This document shows, piece by piece, positions 1 through 6,063 of a DNA stretch of 9,040 bases. Position 1 is the stretch's first letter. Every line of letters starts with the position of its first letter. The notes beneath the pieces are model-generated. The model searched no databases, had not been told where the DNA came from, and saw only the letters and a program-made list of their open reading frames with translations. Location: NCBI GenBank assembly GCA_024762755.1, contig JANTGX010000077.1, forward strand, positions 1 to 9,040. The letters run 5' to 3'. This DNA comes from Gammaproteobacteria bacterium (GTDB taxonomy: Bacteria; Pseudomonadota; Gammaproteobacteria; SZUA-152). Both the position numbers and the translations under genes were made by a program.

Positions 1-1169
1 GCCACCTCGTCTTCGCCCAGCACCAGGGCCACCTGGGCGCCGCTCTTGTCGGCGCGTTTGAACTGGCTCTTGAAGCTGCCGCCGCCGCAGTGCATCTGCA
101 GGCGAAGCTGCGGCCACGCACTGCGCAGGCGCTCGGCGAGGGCCAGGCCCTCGGCCTGTGCGGCCTCGCCGACCAGCACCAGGTAGGCGTGTGGCAGATA
201 GTCAGGGCTGAGCTGCTCGCGCACCAGGGCCAGCAGGCGCTCGAGTCCGATGGCGAAGCCGGCCGCCGGCGTGGGCTTGCCACCGAGCTGCTCGACCAGG
301 GTGTCGAAGCGCCCGCCGGCACACACCGTACCCTGGGCACCGAGGCGCTGGGTGACCCATTCGAACACCGTGCGCGAATAGTAGTCGAGCCCGCGCACCA
401 GACAGGGGTTGACCGTGTAGGCCACCCCCGCGGTATCCAGCAGGCGGCGCAGTTCGGCGAAGTGGGCGCGTGACTCCTCGTCGAGGAAGGCCTCGAGCTT
501 GGGAGCTGCGGCGATCAGTTCACGCATCGCCGGGTTCTTGCTGTCGAGGATGCGCAGGGGATTGCTCTCCAGTCGCCGTCGGCTGTCCTCGTCCAGTTGT
601 TCCTCGTGAGCGCGCAGATAGGCCACCAGTTCGTCACGGTAGACGGCGCGGGATTCGCGCGTGCCGAGGGAATTGATCTGCAGCTCGAGGTCGTCCAGCC
701 CCAGGCGCTGCCACAGGCGCGCGGTCATCAGGATCAATTCCGCGTCGAGGTCCGGGCCGCTCATGCCGAAGGTCTCCACCCCCAGCTGGTGGAACTGGCG
801 ATAGCGCCCCTTCTGCGGCCGCTCGTGGCGGAACATGGGGCCGAGGTACCACAGCCGCTGCACCTGCTGATTGCTCAACAGGCTGTGCTGCAGGCCGGCA
901 CGCACGCAGCAGGCGGTACCCTCCGGACGCAGGCTCAGGCTGTCGCCATTGCGGTCCTCGAAGGTGTACATCTCCTTTTCGACGATATCGGTGACCTCGC
1001 CGATGGAACGCTTGAACAGCTCCGTCTTCTCCACGATGGGGAAGCGGATCTCGCGGTAGCCATACTGCGCCAACACCTCGCGCAAGACGCTCTCGAGTTG
1101 CTGCCAGTAGGGGGTCTCGTCGGGCAGGATGTCGTTCATCCCGCGCACGGCTTGAATCAGATTTGCCAA
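1..1169 (-). CDS. hisS: Histidyl-tRNA synthetase (partial, C-terminus cut by window edge)
   Basis: This cytoplasmic class II aminoacyl-tRNA synthetase charges tRNA-His with histidine using ATP. The visible 389 residues include the N-terminal IQAVRGMNDILP segment typical of the family and motif 2 around residues 110-130 (GPMFRHERPQKGRYRQFHQ). They also include the histidine-specific LVRGLDYY near 257-264, the AGGRFD loop near 284-289 and motif 3 (GFAIGFERL, about 304-312). The last roughly 35 residues of the anticodon-binding domain lie beyond the left edge, judged against the roughly 424-residue E. coli enzyme. I chose the TTG at 1167-1169 as start because it keeps the conserved MANLIQAVRG leader. 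An in-frame TAG lies seven codons upstream and the first ATG (1137-1139) would lose that leader. Only a weak GGAA precedes the TTG. The gene follows ispG in the same direction but is separated from it by a repeat-like element. Confidence 0.97.
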   Translation of the reverse strand, partial: MANLIQAVRGMNDILPDETPYWQQLESVLREVLAQYGYREIRFPIVEKTELFKRSIGEVTDIVEKEMYTFEDRNGDSLSLRPEGTACCVRAGLQHSLLSNQQVQRLWYLGPMFRHERPQKGRYRQFHQLGVETFGMSGPDLDAELILMTARLWQRLGLDDLELQINSLGTRESRAVYRDELVAYLRAHEEQLDEDSRRRLESNPLRILDSKNPAMRELIAAAPKLEAFLDEESRAHFAELRRLLDTAGVAYTVNPCLVRGLDYYSRTVFEWVTQRLGAQGTVCAGGRFDTLVEQLGGKPTPAAGFAIGLERLLALVREQLSPDYLPHAYLVLVGEAAQAEGLALAERLRSAWPQLRLQMHCGGGSFKSQFKRADKSGAQVALVLGEDEV

Positions 1170-1210
1170 GGTTGTGGTTCCGGTGTTTGTCTATTCTTGA
1201 AATCGATCAG

Positions 1211-1240
1211 CCACAGAGGGCACAGAGGGACACAGAGAAA
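1211..1240. repeat. Left terminal array: three 10-bp CACAGAG units
   Basis: Three consecutive decamers are read on the plus strand: CCACAGAGGG, CACAGAGGGA and CACAGAGAAA. They share the core CACAGAG at exact 10-bp spacing. The array is the inverted counterpart of 1454-1483 and lies about 40 bp upstream of the hisS start, within its probable leader. Confidence 0.85.
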
Positions 1241-1265
1241 GGCATTATCACTGCTGTCCCATTAA

Positions 1266-1287
1266 CATTCCGGCCTTCACCGGAATG
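1266..1287. repeat. Hairpin repeat of the CATTCCGG type
   Basis: A perfect 8-bp inverted repeat, CATTCCGG (1266-1273) and CCGGAATG (1280-1287), encloses a 6-nt loop; on the minus strand the loop reads TGAAGG. Hairpins of this ATTCC...GGAAT type are frequent intergenic repeats in proteobacteria, and the Neisseria dRS3 repeats have a similar design. No T-run follows on either strand, so I do not call it a terminator. It lies inside the element bounded by the CACAGAG arrays and may be a repeat nested in another repeat. Confidence 0.7.
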
Positions 1288-1333
1288 ACGGGAATAAGAT
1301 CAGCGATTCTCATGACTCCCATCCGTGCGACTC

Positions 1334-1372
1334 GTAGTTTACCCGTTGTTTCAATGGCTGCACCGAAACTAC
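1334..1372. repeat. Inverted repeat GTAGTTT / AAACTAC inside the element
   Basis: The 7-bp arms GTAGTTT (1334-1340) and AAACTAC (1366-1372) are perfect inverted copies separated by 25 bases. A competing inner stem, GTTTC (1348-1352) with GAAAC (1365-1369), lies within them. A further weak pairing joins CCCGTT (1342-1347) to AACGGG (1382-1387). Short stems like these can arise by chance, so a structural role is only a suggestion. Confidence 0.35.
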
Positions 1373-1453
1373 ACGCCAGTTAACGGGATAGCAGTTAGAC
1401 ATTATGAATATCAGCTTTGCGCATGGATCTAACATACGCAGATCAACTTCATG

Positions 1454-1483
1454 TCCCTCTGTGAATCTCTGTGCCCTCTGTGG
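1454..1483. repeat. Right terminal array: three 10-bp CACAGAG units, inverted
   Basis: Read on the minus strand, the units are CCACAGAGGG, CACAGAGATT and CACAGAGGGA, again at 10-bp spacing. The array begins 12 bp after the ispG stop codon and mirrors 1211-1240. The first 17 bases of the two arms are identical when both are read inward. Confidence 0.85.
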
Positions 1484-1495
1484 TGTTACTGATTC

Positions 1496-2587
1496 CTACT
1501 CGCCGCGTCGCCGTGCCACTTCCGCGCGCACCACACGCTCCAGTTCGTCGAGCAGGTCGGCGTCGCTCACCTTGTGGTCCGGTTTGCCGCCCACATAGAG
1601 CAGGTTCGGCTCGCCGCCGGTGAGGCCGATGTCGGCCTCGCGCGCCTCGCCGGGGCCGTTCACCACACAACCGATGACCGCCACGTCCAGTGGCTCGAGG
1701 ATGTCCTCCAGGCGCTCGTCCAGGGCGTTGGCGGTGCCCACCACGTCGAAACACTGGCGCGAGCAGGAGGGGCAGGCGATGAGGTTGATGCCCTTGGCGC
1801 GCACGTGCAGGCTCTTGAGGATATCGAAACCCACCTTGATCTCCTGCACCGGGTCGGCGGCCAGCGACACGCGAATGGTGTCACCGATGCCCTCGGCCAG
1901 CAGCATGCCGAGGCCGATGGCGGATTTCACCGCGCCGGCGCGGGCACCACCGGCCTCGGTGATGCCCAGGTGCAGGGGCTGTTCGATCTGCCCGGCCAGC
2001 AGCCGGTAGGCGGCGACGGTCATGAACACGTCGGAGGCCTTGAGGCTGATCTTGAAGTCGGCGAACTCGAGGCGGTCGAGGATATCGATATGGCGCAGGG
2101 CCGATTCCACCAGGGCCTCCGGCGTCGGTTCGCCGTATTTCTTCTGCAACTCCTTTTCCAGCGAGCCGGCGTTGACGCCGATGCGGATGGGGATGCCACG
2201 GTCACGCGCCGCATCCACCACCGCGCGCACCCGGTCTTCACGGCCGATGTTGCCGGGATTGATACGCAGGCAATCGGCGCCCAGCTCGGCCACGCGCAGG
2301 GCGATCTTGTAGTCGAAGTGGATGTCGCTGATCAAGGGCAGGTCGACCCGGCGACGGATCTGGCCGAAGGCCTCGGCGGCCTCCATGCTGGGCACCGAGA
2401 CGCGCACCAGGTCGGCGCCAGCGCGCTGCAGCGCCTCGATCTGCGCCACCGTGGCCTCCACGTCGGTAGTCTCGGTATTGGTCATGCTCTGCACCGAGAC
2501 CGGGGCGCCGCCGCCCACTGGCACGTCGCCCACCATGATCTGGCGCGAGACGCGACGTTGGATGGTCTGATAGTCGGGTTTGTGCAT
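1496..2587 (-). CDS. ispG: 4-hydroxy-3-methylbut-2-en-1-yl diphosphate synthase (HMBPP synthase)
   Basis: IspG (formerly GcpE) is a [4Fe-4S] enzyme of the MEP pathway. It reductively converts 2-C-methyl-D-erythritol 2,4-cyclodiphosphate to HMBPP, a precursor of IPP and DMAPP, in the cytoplasm. The 363-residue product has the usual proteobacterial length (372 in E. coli). The N-terminal TIM-barrel part shows VQSMTNT (32-38), DIHFDY (88-93) and LRINPGNIG (107-115). The C-terminal cluster domain has Cys272 and Cys275 (ACPSC), Cys307 (GCVVNGPGE) and Glu314, matching the known Cys3-Glu ligand set. Cys279 is an extra cysteine in the CSRQC stretch, where E. coli has Glu. The ATG at 2585-2587 fits the family N-terminus (MH...IQRR) and lies 4 nt after the rodZ stop, so translation is probably coupled to rodZ. 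Confidence 0.98.
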   Translation of the reverse strand: MHKPDYQTIQRRVSRQIMVGDVPVGGGAPVSVQSMTNTETTDVEATVAQIEALQRAGADLVRVSVPSMEAAEAFGQIRRRVDLPLISDIHFDYKIALRVAELGADCLRINPGNIGREDRVRAVVDAARDRGIPIRIGVNAGSLEKELQKKYGEPTPEALVESALRHIDILDRLEFADFKISLKASDVFMTVAAYRLLAGQIEQPLHLGITEAGGARAGAVKSAIGLGMLLAEGIGDTIRVSLAADPVQEIKVGFDILKSLHVRAKGINLIACPSCSRQCFDVVGTANALDERLEDILEPLDVAVIGCVVNGPGEAREADIGLTGGEPNLLYVGGKPDHKVSDADLLDELERVVRAEVARRRGE

Positions 2588-2591
2588 GGGT

Positions 2592-3554
2592 CTAGGGCCT
2601 GTTCTCGTTTCTCGTTGAGTCGCCAGCCAGCGTCAGACGCGCCAGGCGGCGGCCGCGATAGGGCGAGAGGTCCACCGCCTCGCCATTGAGCCGCAGGCGC
2701 ACGCCGGGCACATAGCCGAGCACCAGCTTGAAGGGTGCGGGGCCGACGAAGGACAGTGCCTCACCGGCACGCGCCAGGCGGTGCAACAGGCGCTTGCCGC
2801 TGCCATCATACAGTTCGACCCAGGAATCCTCACTGAAGGCGATCTCCAGTTCATCCTCGGCCGGCTGACGGGTGGGGGCGCTCGAAGATGCGGCGTCGCC
2901 GGCCACTCCCGCGCCCGAGACCGGCTCGGCCGCTTGGCGGTCGGGTACCGTCGGCTCATTGCCCGGGGTCGTCTCCGGCACCACCTCGGCCGGCCGGCCC
3001 GCGGCCTGCGCATCGCCGGCCGGCGTGTGCGGCAGACTCAGCTGCTGCCGGGCAGCGGCTTGCTCGCCCACGGCCGCGGACGGCAAGACGCCGCCGCGCT
3101 GCATCATCAGCCACCAGCCGGCGGCCGCGGCCAGCACCAGCGCGACGAGCAGCCAGATCAGGACGGCGCGCCAGCCCTTGCCTCCGCCAGCCTTGCGACG
3201 CGGTGCACGCGACCGGCTCCAGCGTGTCGTGGTCGGCCGGGCCAGGGGAGACTCGTCCAATGCCGGCGGCGTGGTGGCCGCGCCGTCCAGGGCATAGTCC
3301 GACAACAACTCCTCGCTGGGCAGGCCCACCAGTCGGGCATAGGCACGCACATAACCGGCGGCGAACACCGGCGCGCCGAGGGCGCTGATATCGCCCTCCT
3401 CCATGGCCGTGATGCGCAGGCTGTCGATACGCAGCCGCCGGGCGACCTCCTGCACATCCTGGCCGCTGGCCTCGCGCGCCGCGCGCAGGCGTTCGCCCGG
3501 CGTGGCCTCGTCTTGCGCCTCACGCCCTTCGTCGTTGCCGGGCGTGTCGTTCAT
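2592..3554 (-). CDS. rodZ: Cytoskeleton protein RodZ (HTH domain, one membrane segment, DUF4115)
   Basis: RodZ is an inner-membrane protein that links the MreB cytoskeleton to the elongation machinery and helps maintain rod shape. The 320-residue product has the family's layout. A cytoplasmic Cro/Xre-like helix-turn-helix domain (about 19-87; GERLRAAREASGQDVQEVAR and following) leads to a basic stretch RWSRSRAPRRKAGGGKG (111-127). One transmembrane helix follows at about 128-150, then an Ala/Pro/Thr-rich periplasmic linker (about 155-235) and a C-terminal beta-rich DUF4115-type domain (about 236-312; SWVELYDGSGKRLL). The ATG at 3552-3554 overlaps the pilF stop as ATGA, with GGGAG 11 nt upstream. 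A longer in-frame reading extends upstream into pilF but is only pilF read in another frame. The low-complexity linker makes the gene poorly conserved outside its two end domains. Confidence 0.93.
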   Translation of the reverse strand: MNDTPGNDEGREAQDEATPGERLRAAREASGQDVQEVARRLRIDSLRITAMEEGDISALGAPVFAAGYVRAYARLVGLPSEELLSDYALDGAATTPPALDESPLARPTTTRWSRSRAPRRKAGGGKGWRAVLIWLLVALVLAAAAGWWLMMQRGGVLPSAAVGEQAAARQQLSLPHTPAGDAQAAGRPAEVVPETTPGNEPTVPDRQAAEPVSGAGVAGDAASSSAPTRQPAEDELEIAFSEDSWVELYDGSGKRLLHRLARAGEALSFVGPAPFKLVLGYVPGVRLRLNGEAVDLSPYRGRRLARLTLAGDSTRNENRP

Positions 3555-4336
3555 CGTGGTGAGGACTCCCGAGGTTCTTTCCGTGCCTTCTTTTCCATGG
3601 CCTCCAACTGGGCCATTTCGTCGGAATCCGGAAAGTGCCGGCTGAGCTGGCGAATATAGTCGTCTACCACGTCCTGCGCGCCCAACGCCGTCTCCACCTG
3701 GATCCCCAGCCAGAGGCTGCGGGCGGTGGGTGGCGCCACCTCGAAGTAGCGCTGTAGATAGGCGCGGCCGCTGAGATAGCGCTGCCGGGCCAGGCTGATC
3801 TGCGCCATGTTGAGCAGACTGACCGGCATGCGCGGATCGATCTGCAGCGCGCGGCGAAAGTATTTCTCGGCCTCGTCCAGATCCGGCTTGGCCATGGCAC
3901 ACACGCCGAGATTTTCGTAGGCCTGGGCCGGCGTCTTGTAGTTGGGCGACTCGATGGCCTTCAGGAAGTGTTTCTCGGCGGCATCGAAGCGCCGCTGCTG
4001 ACAGAGGAAGACACCGAAGTTGTTATGCGTCGCCGCATCGTCCGGCTGTAGCTCGAGTGCCTCTTCGAAGTGATGCTCTGCCTCGGCGTATTTCCCCAGT
4101 CGTTGGTAGACCAGGGCGATGGCGCTGTGCGCACGGGCATAGTCGGGCTTGGCAGCGAGCGCCTTTTGCATCTTTTCCAGGGCGGCATCGATGCGCCCCT
4201 GCTGCAGGTAGCCGACGCCCAGGCGCAGATTGGTCTCGGCGACCTGCTGCTTGTCGATCACCCGCTCGGGGCTGCCGGCACAGCCCGCCAGCAGGGCGAC
4301 GAGGGCAAACACCAGCAGCGACCGGCTCCCGATCAC
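3551..4336 (-). CDS. pilF: Type IV pilus pilotin lipoprotein PilF/PilW with TPR repeats
   Basis: PilF (PilW in Neisseria) is an outer-membrane lipoprotein that helps localise and multimerise the PilQ secretin of type IV pili. The 261-residue product starts with a lipoprotein signal peptide, hydrophobic from about residue 7. It has a lipobox LAGC, with Cys19 as the predicted acylated residue. Ala follows the cysteine, consistent with outer-membrane sorting. The rest is helical TPR repeats from about residue 33 to 205 with typical spacing (for example AALEKMQKALAAKPDYARAH and AEHHFEEALELQPDDAATHN), and a charged tail. The start is GTG at 4334-4336, overlapping the rlmN TGA as GTGA. A GAGG lies 7 nt upstream. 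The stop overlaps the rodZ start by 4 nt. The other pilus genes are not nearby, as is usual for this locus in Pseudomonas-like genomes. Confidence 0.94.
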   Translation of the reverse strand: MIGSRSLLVFALVALLAGCAGSPERVIDKQQVAETNLRLGVGYLQQGRIDAALEKMQKALAAKPDYARAHSAIALVYQRLGKYAEAEHHFEEALELQPDDAATHNNFGVFLCQQRRFDAAEKHFLKAIESPNYKTPAQAYENLGVCAMAKPDLDEAEKYFRRALQIDPRMPVSLLNMAQISLARQRYLSGRAYLQRYFEVAPPTARSLWLGIQVETALGAQDVVDDYIRQLSRHFPDSDEMAQLEAMEKKARKEPRESSPR

Positions 4337-5421
4337 CCGGCGGCCTCGCGCGGCAGATTGCGCTTGGTGCGGTCCATCACCTTGCCCACCAGCTGTCCAC
4401 AGGCGGCGTCGATGTCGTCGCCACGGGTCTTGCGCGTGATGGTGGTCACGCCGGCGCCCTGCAGGATGTCGCGGAAGCGCGCTATGCGGGCCGGGCTGGA
4501 GCGGCGGTAGCGGGTCTCGGGAAAGGGATTGAAGGGAATCAAATTGACCTTGGAGGGCAGGTCGCGCAGCAGCTTCACCAGCTCACGGGCGTGCGCGTCG
4601 CTGTCGTTGACGCCGTCGAGCATGACGTATTCCACGGTGACCTTGCGCCGGCTGTCCTGACTGCCGATGTATCGCCGACAGGCCGCCAGCAGTTCGGCGA
4701 TGGGGTACTTCTTGTTGAGGGGCACCAGTTGATCACGCAGGGCGTCGTTGGGTGCATGCAACGAGAGGGCCAGGGCCACGTCGCTGACCGCTTTCAGGCG
4801 ATCCAGCGCCGGCACCACGCCGGAGGTGCTGAGGGTCACGCGGCGCTTGGACAGCCCGTAGGCGAAGTCGTCCATCATCAGGTCCATGGCCTTGACCACG
4901 TTGTCGAAGTTGAGCAGGGGCTCGCCCATGCCCATGAACACCACATTGGAGATGATGCGTTCACCCTTGGGGTCGCGCCCCAAGGCCTTGTTGGCCACCC
5001 ACACCTGACCGATGATCTCGGCCACGCTGAGATTGCGATTGAAGCCCTGTCGCGCGGTGGAACAAAAGGAACACTCCAGGGCGCAACCCACCTGGCTGGA
5101 GACGCACAGGGTGCCGCGGCCACGCTCGGGGATGAACACCGTCTCCACCGAATTGCCGCTGTCGAGGCGCAACAGCCACTTGTGTGTGCCATCGCTCGAG
5201 GCCTGGTCGACGACCACCTCGGGGGCGCGGATCTCGGCGCGCTCGGCCAGCTTGGCGCGCAACGCCTTGCTGATGTTGGTCATCTCGGCGATGTCGGTGA
5301 CACCATACTGGTGCAACCATTTGATGACCTGCGTAGCGCGAAAGGCCTTCTCCCCCAGACTGAGGAAGAAGGCCTCCATATCGGCGCGATTCAGATCCAG
5401 AAGGTTGATCTTGTCGCTCAT
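4333..5421 (-). CDS. rlmN: Dual-specificity 23S rRNA/tRNA adenine-C2 methyltransferase RlmN (radical SAM)
   Basis: RlmN methylates C2 of A2503 in 23S rRNA and A37 in a subset of tRNAs, using a radical SAM [4Fe-4S] cluster and a methyl-cysteine intermediate. The 362-residue product carries the radical SAM CxxxCxxC motif at Cys113, Cys117 and Cys120 (GCALECSFC). Cys341 (DDIDAACGQ) corresponds to the methyl-carrying Cys355 of E. coli, and Cys106 (TLCVSSQ) corresponds to E. coli Cys118. MGMGEPLLN (163-171) is the family's SAM-binding GEP region. The N-terminal accessory domain (KINLLDLNR...ALRAKLAE) is present. I chose the ATG at 5419-5421 because MSDKINLLDLNR aligns with the family start. A GTG at 5443-5445 would add eight residues, and neither start has a strong Shine-Dalgarno sequence. 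The gene lies 34 nt downstream of ndk and overlaps pilF by 4 nt. Confidence 0.97.
   Translation of the reverse strand: MSDKINLLDLNRADMEAFFLSLGEKAFRATQVIKWLHQYGVTDIAEMTNISKALRAKLAERAEIRAPEVVVDQASSDGTHKWLLRLDSGNSVETVFIPERGRGTLCVSSQVGCALECSFCSTARQGFNRNLSVAEIIGQVWVANKALGRDPKGERIISNVVFMGMGEPLLNFDNVVKAMDLMMDDFAYGLSKRRVTLSTSGVVPALDRLKAVSDVALALSLHAPNDALRDQLVPLNKKYPIAELLAACRRYIGSQDSRRKVTVEYVMLDGVNDSDAHARELVKLLRDLPSKVNLIPFNPFPETRYRRSSPARIARFRDILQGAGVTTITRKTRGDDIDAACGQLVGKVMDRTKRNLPREAAG
4344..4347 (-). promoter_or_regulatory. Ribosome binding site supporting the pilF GTG start
   Basis: GAGG on the minus strand lies 7 nt upstream of the GTG at 4334-4336, inside the last codons of rlmN. It supports the GTG start, which yields a full lipoprotein signal peptide, and suggests that translation of pilF can be coupled to termination of rlmN. 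Confidence 0.6.
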
Positions 5422-5455
5422 GGTCTGTTCGCTGGGTACTGCCACCGGTTCACGA

Positions 5456-5887
5456 TCAGCGCGTGCGCGGGCACAGCTCGATGTCGGCGAAGAAGTACTT
5501 GATCTCCTGCGCCGCCGTCTCCGGGGCGTCGGAGCCGTGTACCGCGTTCTCATCGATGGAGCTGGCAAAGTCGGCGCGGATGGTGCCCGGGGCGGCCTCG
5601 GCCGGGTTGGTGGCGCCCATGATCTCGCGGTGCCTGGCGATGGCGTTCTCGCCTTCCAGCACCTGCACCATCACGGGGCCGGAGATCATGAAGTTGACCA
5701 GGTCGTTGAAGAAGGGGCGTTCCTTGTGCACGGCATAGAAGCCCTCGGCCTCTTCGCGGGAGAGATGCAGCATCTTGGCGGCGATGATCCGCAGACCCGC
5801 CTTCTCGAAGCGACTGTAGATCTCGCCGATGACGTTCTTGGCGACGGCGTCGGGCTTGACGATGGAAAAGGTTCTTTCGATGGCCAT
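5456..5887 (-). CDS. ndk: Nucleoside diphosphate kinase
   Basis: Ndk moves the gamma-phosphate of ATP to other nucleoside diphosphates through a phosphohistidine intermediate, balancing NTP and dNTP pools in the cytoplasm. The 143-residue product has exactly the E. coli length. It begins MAIERTFSIVKPDAV and contains the catalytic His117 in ENAVHGSD (114-120), the nucleotide-binding GATNPAEAAPGTIRADF (91-107) and the usual end ELCPRTR. The ATG at 5885-5887 is preceded by GGAG at a rather long 12-nt spacing. Longer in-frame upstream readings run through the promoter/terminator gap and are not supported. The isc terminator lies upstream, so ndk is probably the first gene of the ndk-rlmN-pilF-rodZ-ispG unit. 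Only 34 nt separate it from rlmN, and I see no terminator there. Confidence 0.98.
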   Translation of the reverse strand: MAIERTFSIVKPDAVAKNVIGEIYSRFEKAGLRIIAAKMLHLSREEAEGFYAVHKERPFFNDLVNFMISGPVMVQVLEGENAIARHREIMGATNPAEAAPGTIRADFASSIDENAVHGSDAPETAAQEIKYFFADIELCPRTR

Positions 5888-5931
5888 GTTGGGTAGAAAC
5901 TCCGATAGATTCTCAAGTTGAAGAACGCGCC

Positions 5932-5937
5932 ATTGTA
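5932..5937 (-). promoter_or_regulatory. Possible -10 element for the ndk transcription unit
   Basis: TACAAT on the minus strand matches the sigma-70 -10 consensus at five of six positions. It lies about 45 nt upstream of the ndk ATG, between the isc terminator and ndk, where a promoter is expected. No good -35 hexamer is present at 15-19 bp spacing, so the call rests mainly on position and could be chance. Another factor or an activator-dependent promoter remains possible. Confidence 0.35.
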
Positions 5938-6004
5938 CGCGATTTGCTGCCCAAACCCCTAGTCTGGCGAGCAATTCGTGGCGGCCAAGCAACCTGCGGC
6001 CCAC

Positions 6005-6029
6005 AAAAAAGGCGCCATCGCCGGCGCCT
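6005..6029 (-). terminator. Rho-independent terminator of the isc operon
   Basis: On the minus strand a perfect 7-bp stem, AGGCGCC (6023-6029) with GGCGCCT (6010-6016), closes a 6-nt loop GGCGAT and runs directly into a T-tract (6005-6010). This is the classic intrinsic terminator form. It lies about 34 nt after the iscX stop and upstream of ndk, so it ends the isc message and separates it from the ndk unit. On the plus strand the stem would be followed by TCTGTC rather than a T-run, so it works in one direction only. Confidence 0.92.
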
Positions 6030-6063
6030 CTGTCTCGGGTGCTGGCAGTCAGCGCCAGTTCGC

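Larger units (their letters stand above)
1211..1483. repeat. MITE-like or dispersed repeat element with inverted CACAGAG arrays at both ends
   Basis: A stretch of about 273 bp is bounded by two imperfect inverted arrays. Read inward from each end, both begin with the same 17 bases, CCACAGAGGGCACAGAG, and continue with a third CACAGAG unit at the same 10-bp spacing. The 30-bp arms match at 25 of 30 positions by hand alignment. The interior (1243-1451) is about 46% GC by hand count, well below the adjacent genes, and has no ORF that looks real. I saw no transposase and no clear target-site duplication. Arrays of CACAGAG-type decamers occur in intergenic DNA of many unrelated bacteria, as far as I recall. 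Insertion as a non-autonomous mobile element is an inference; a dispersed non-mobile repeat is the alternative. Confidence 0.6.
1170..1495. other. Non-coding gap between ispG and hisS
   Basis: These 326 bases contain no credible gene. From the ispG side, 12 bp of spacer lead into an inverted-repeat-bounded element (1211-1483), and about 41 bp then remain before hisS. Reading frames crossing the gap gain repetitive tails such as HRGHRGTQR or TEGTEIHRG from the CACAGAG units; these are translation artefacts. No hairpin here is followed by a T-run on the minus strand, so I see no Rho-independent terminator after ispG. A possible -10 hexamer for hisS, GATAAT on the minus strand (plus-strand 1244-1249), has no convincing -35. 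Whether hisS is co-transcribed with ispG or has its own promoter cannot be decided from the sequence. Confidence 0.8.

Noticed and set aside
597..1265. Plus-strand frame ending in a HRGHRGTQR-like tail
   Set aside because: Most of it is antisense to hisS. The repetitive tail comes from the CACAGAG array and is a known kind of misannotation artefact, not a protein domain.
1266..1287. Intrinsic terminator for ispG
   Set aside because: The stem is strong, but no T-run follows on the minus strand (TTAATGGG follows), so it does not meet the standard form.
1211..1483. CRISPR-like array
   Set aside because: The repeated units are only 10 bp with 3-bp variable parts and occur in two inverted groups. 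There are no spacers of 25-40 bp and no cas genes.
1574..2689. Plus-strand open frame of about 371 codons opposite ispG
   Set aside because: It mirrors ispG, which carries all its ligand residues. The antisense product is low-complexity His/Ala/Gly-rich sequence without a family signature.
3555..3902. N-terminal extension of rodZ into pilF
   Set aside because: The frame is open upstream, but the added residues are pilF read in another frame. The RodZ family starts just before the helix-turn-helix domain, matching the ATG at 3552-3554.
4057..5502. Long plus-strand open frame of about 481 codons opposite rlmN and part of pilF
   Set aside because: It is antisense to genes with clear catalytic motifs, and its translation is Arg/Gly/His/Gln-rich with no recognisable domain. 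Long antisense frames are expected in GC-rich coding DNA.
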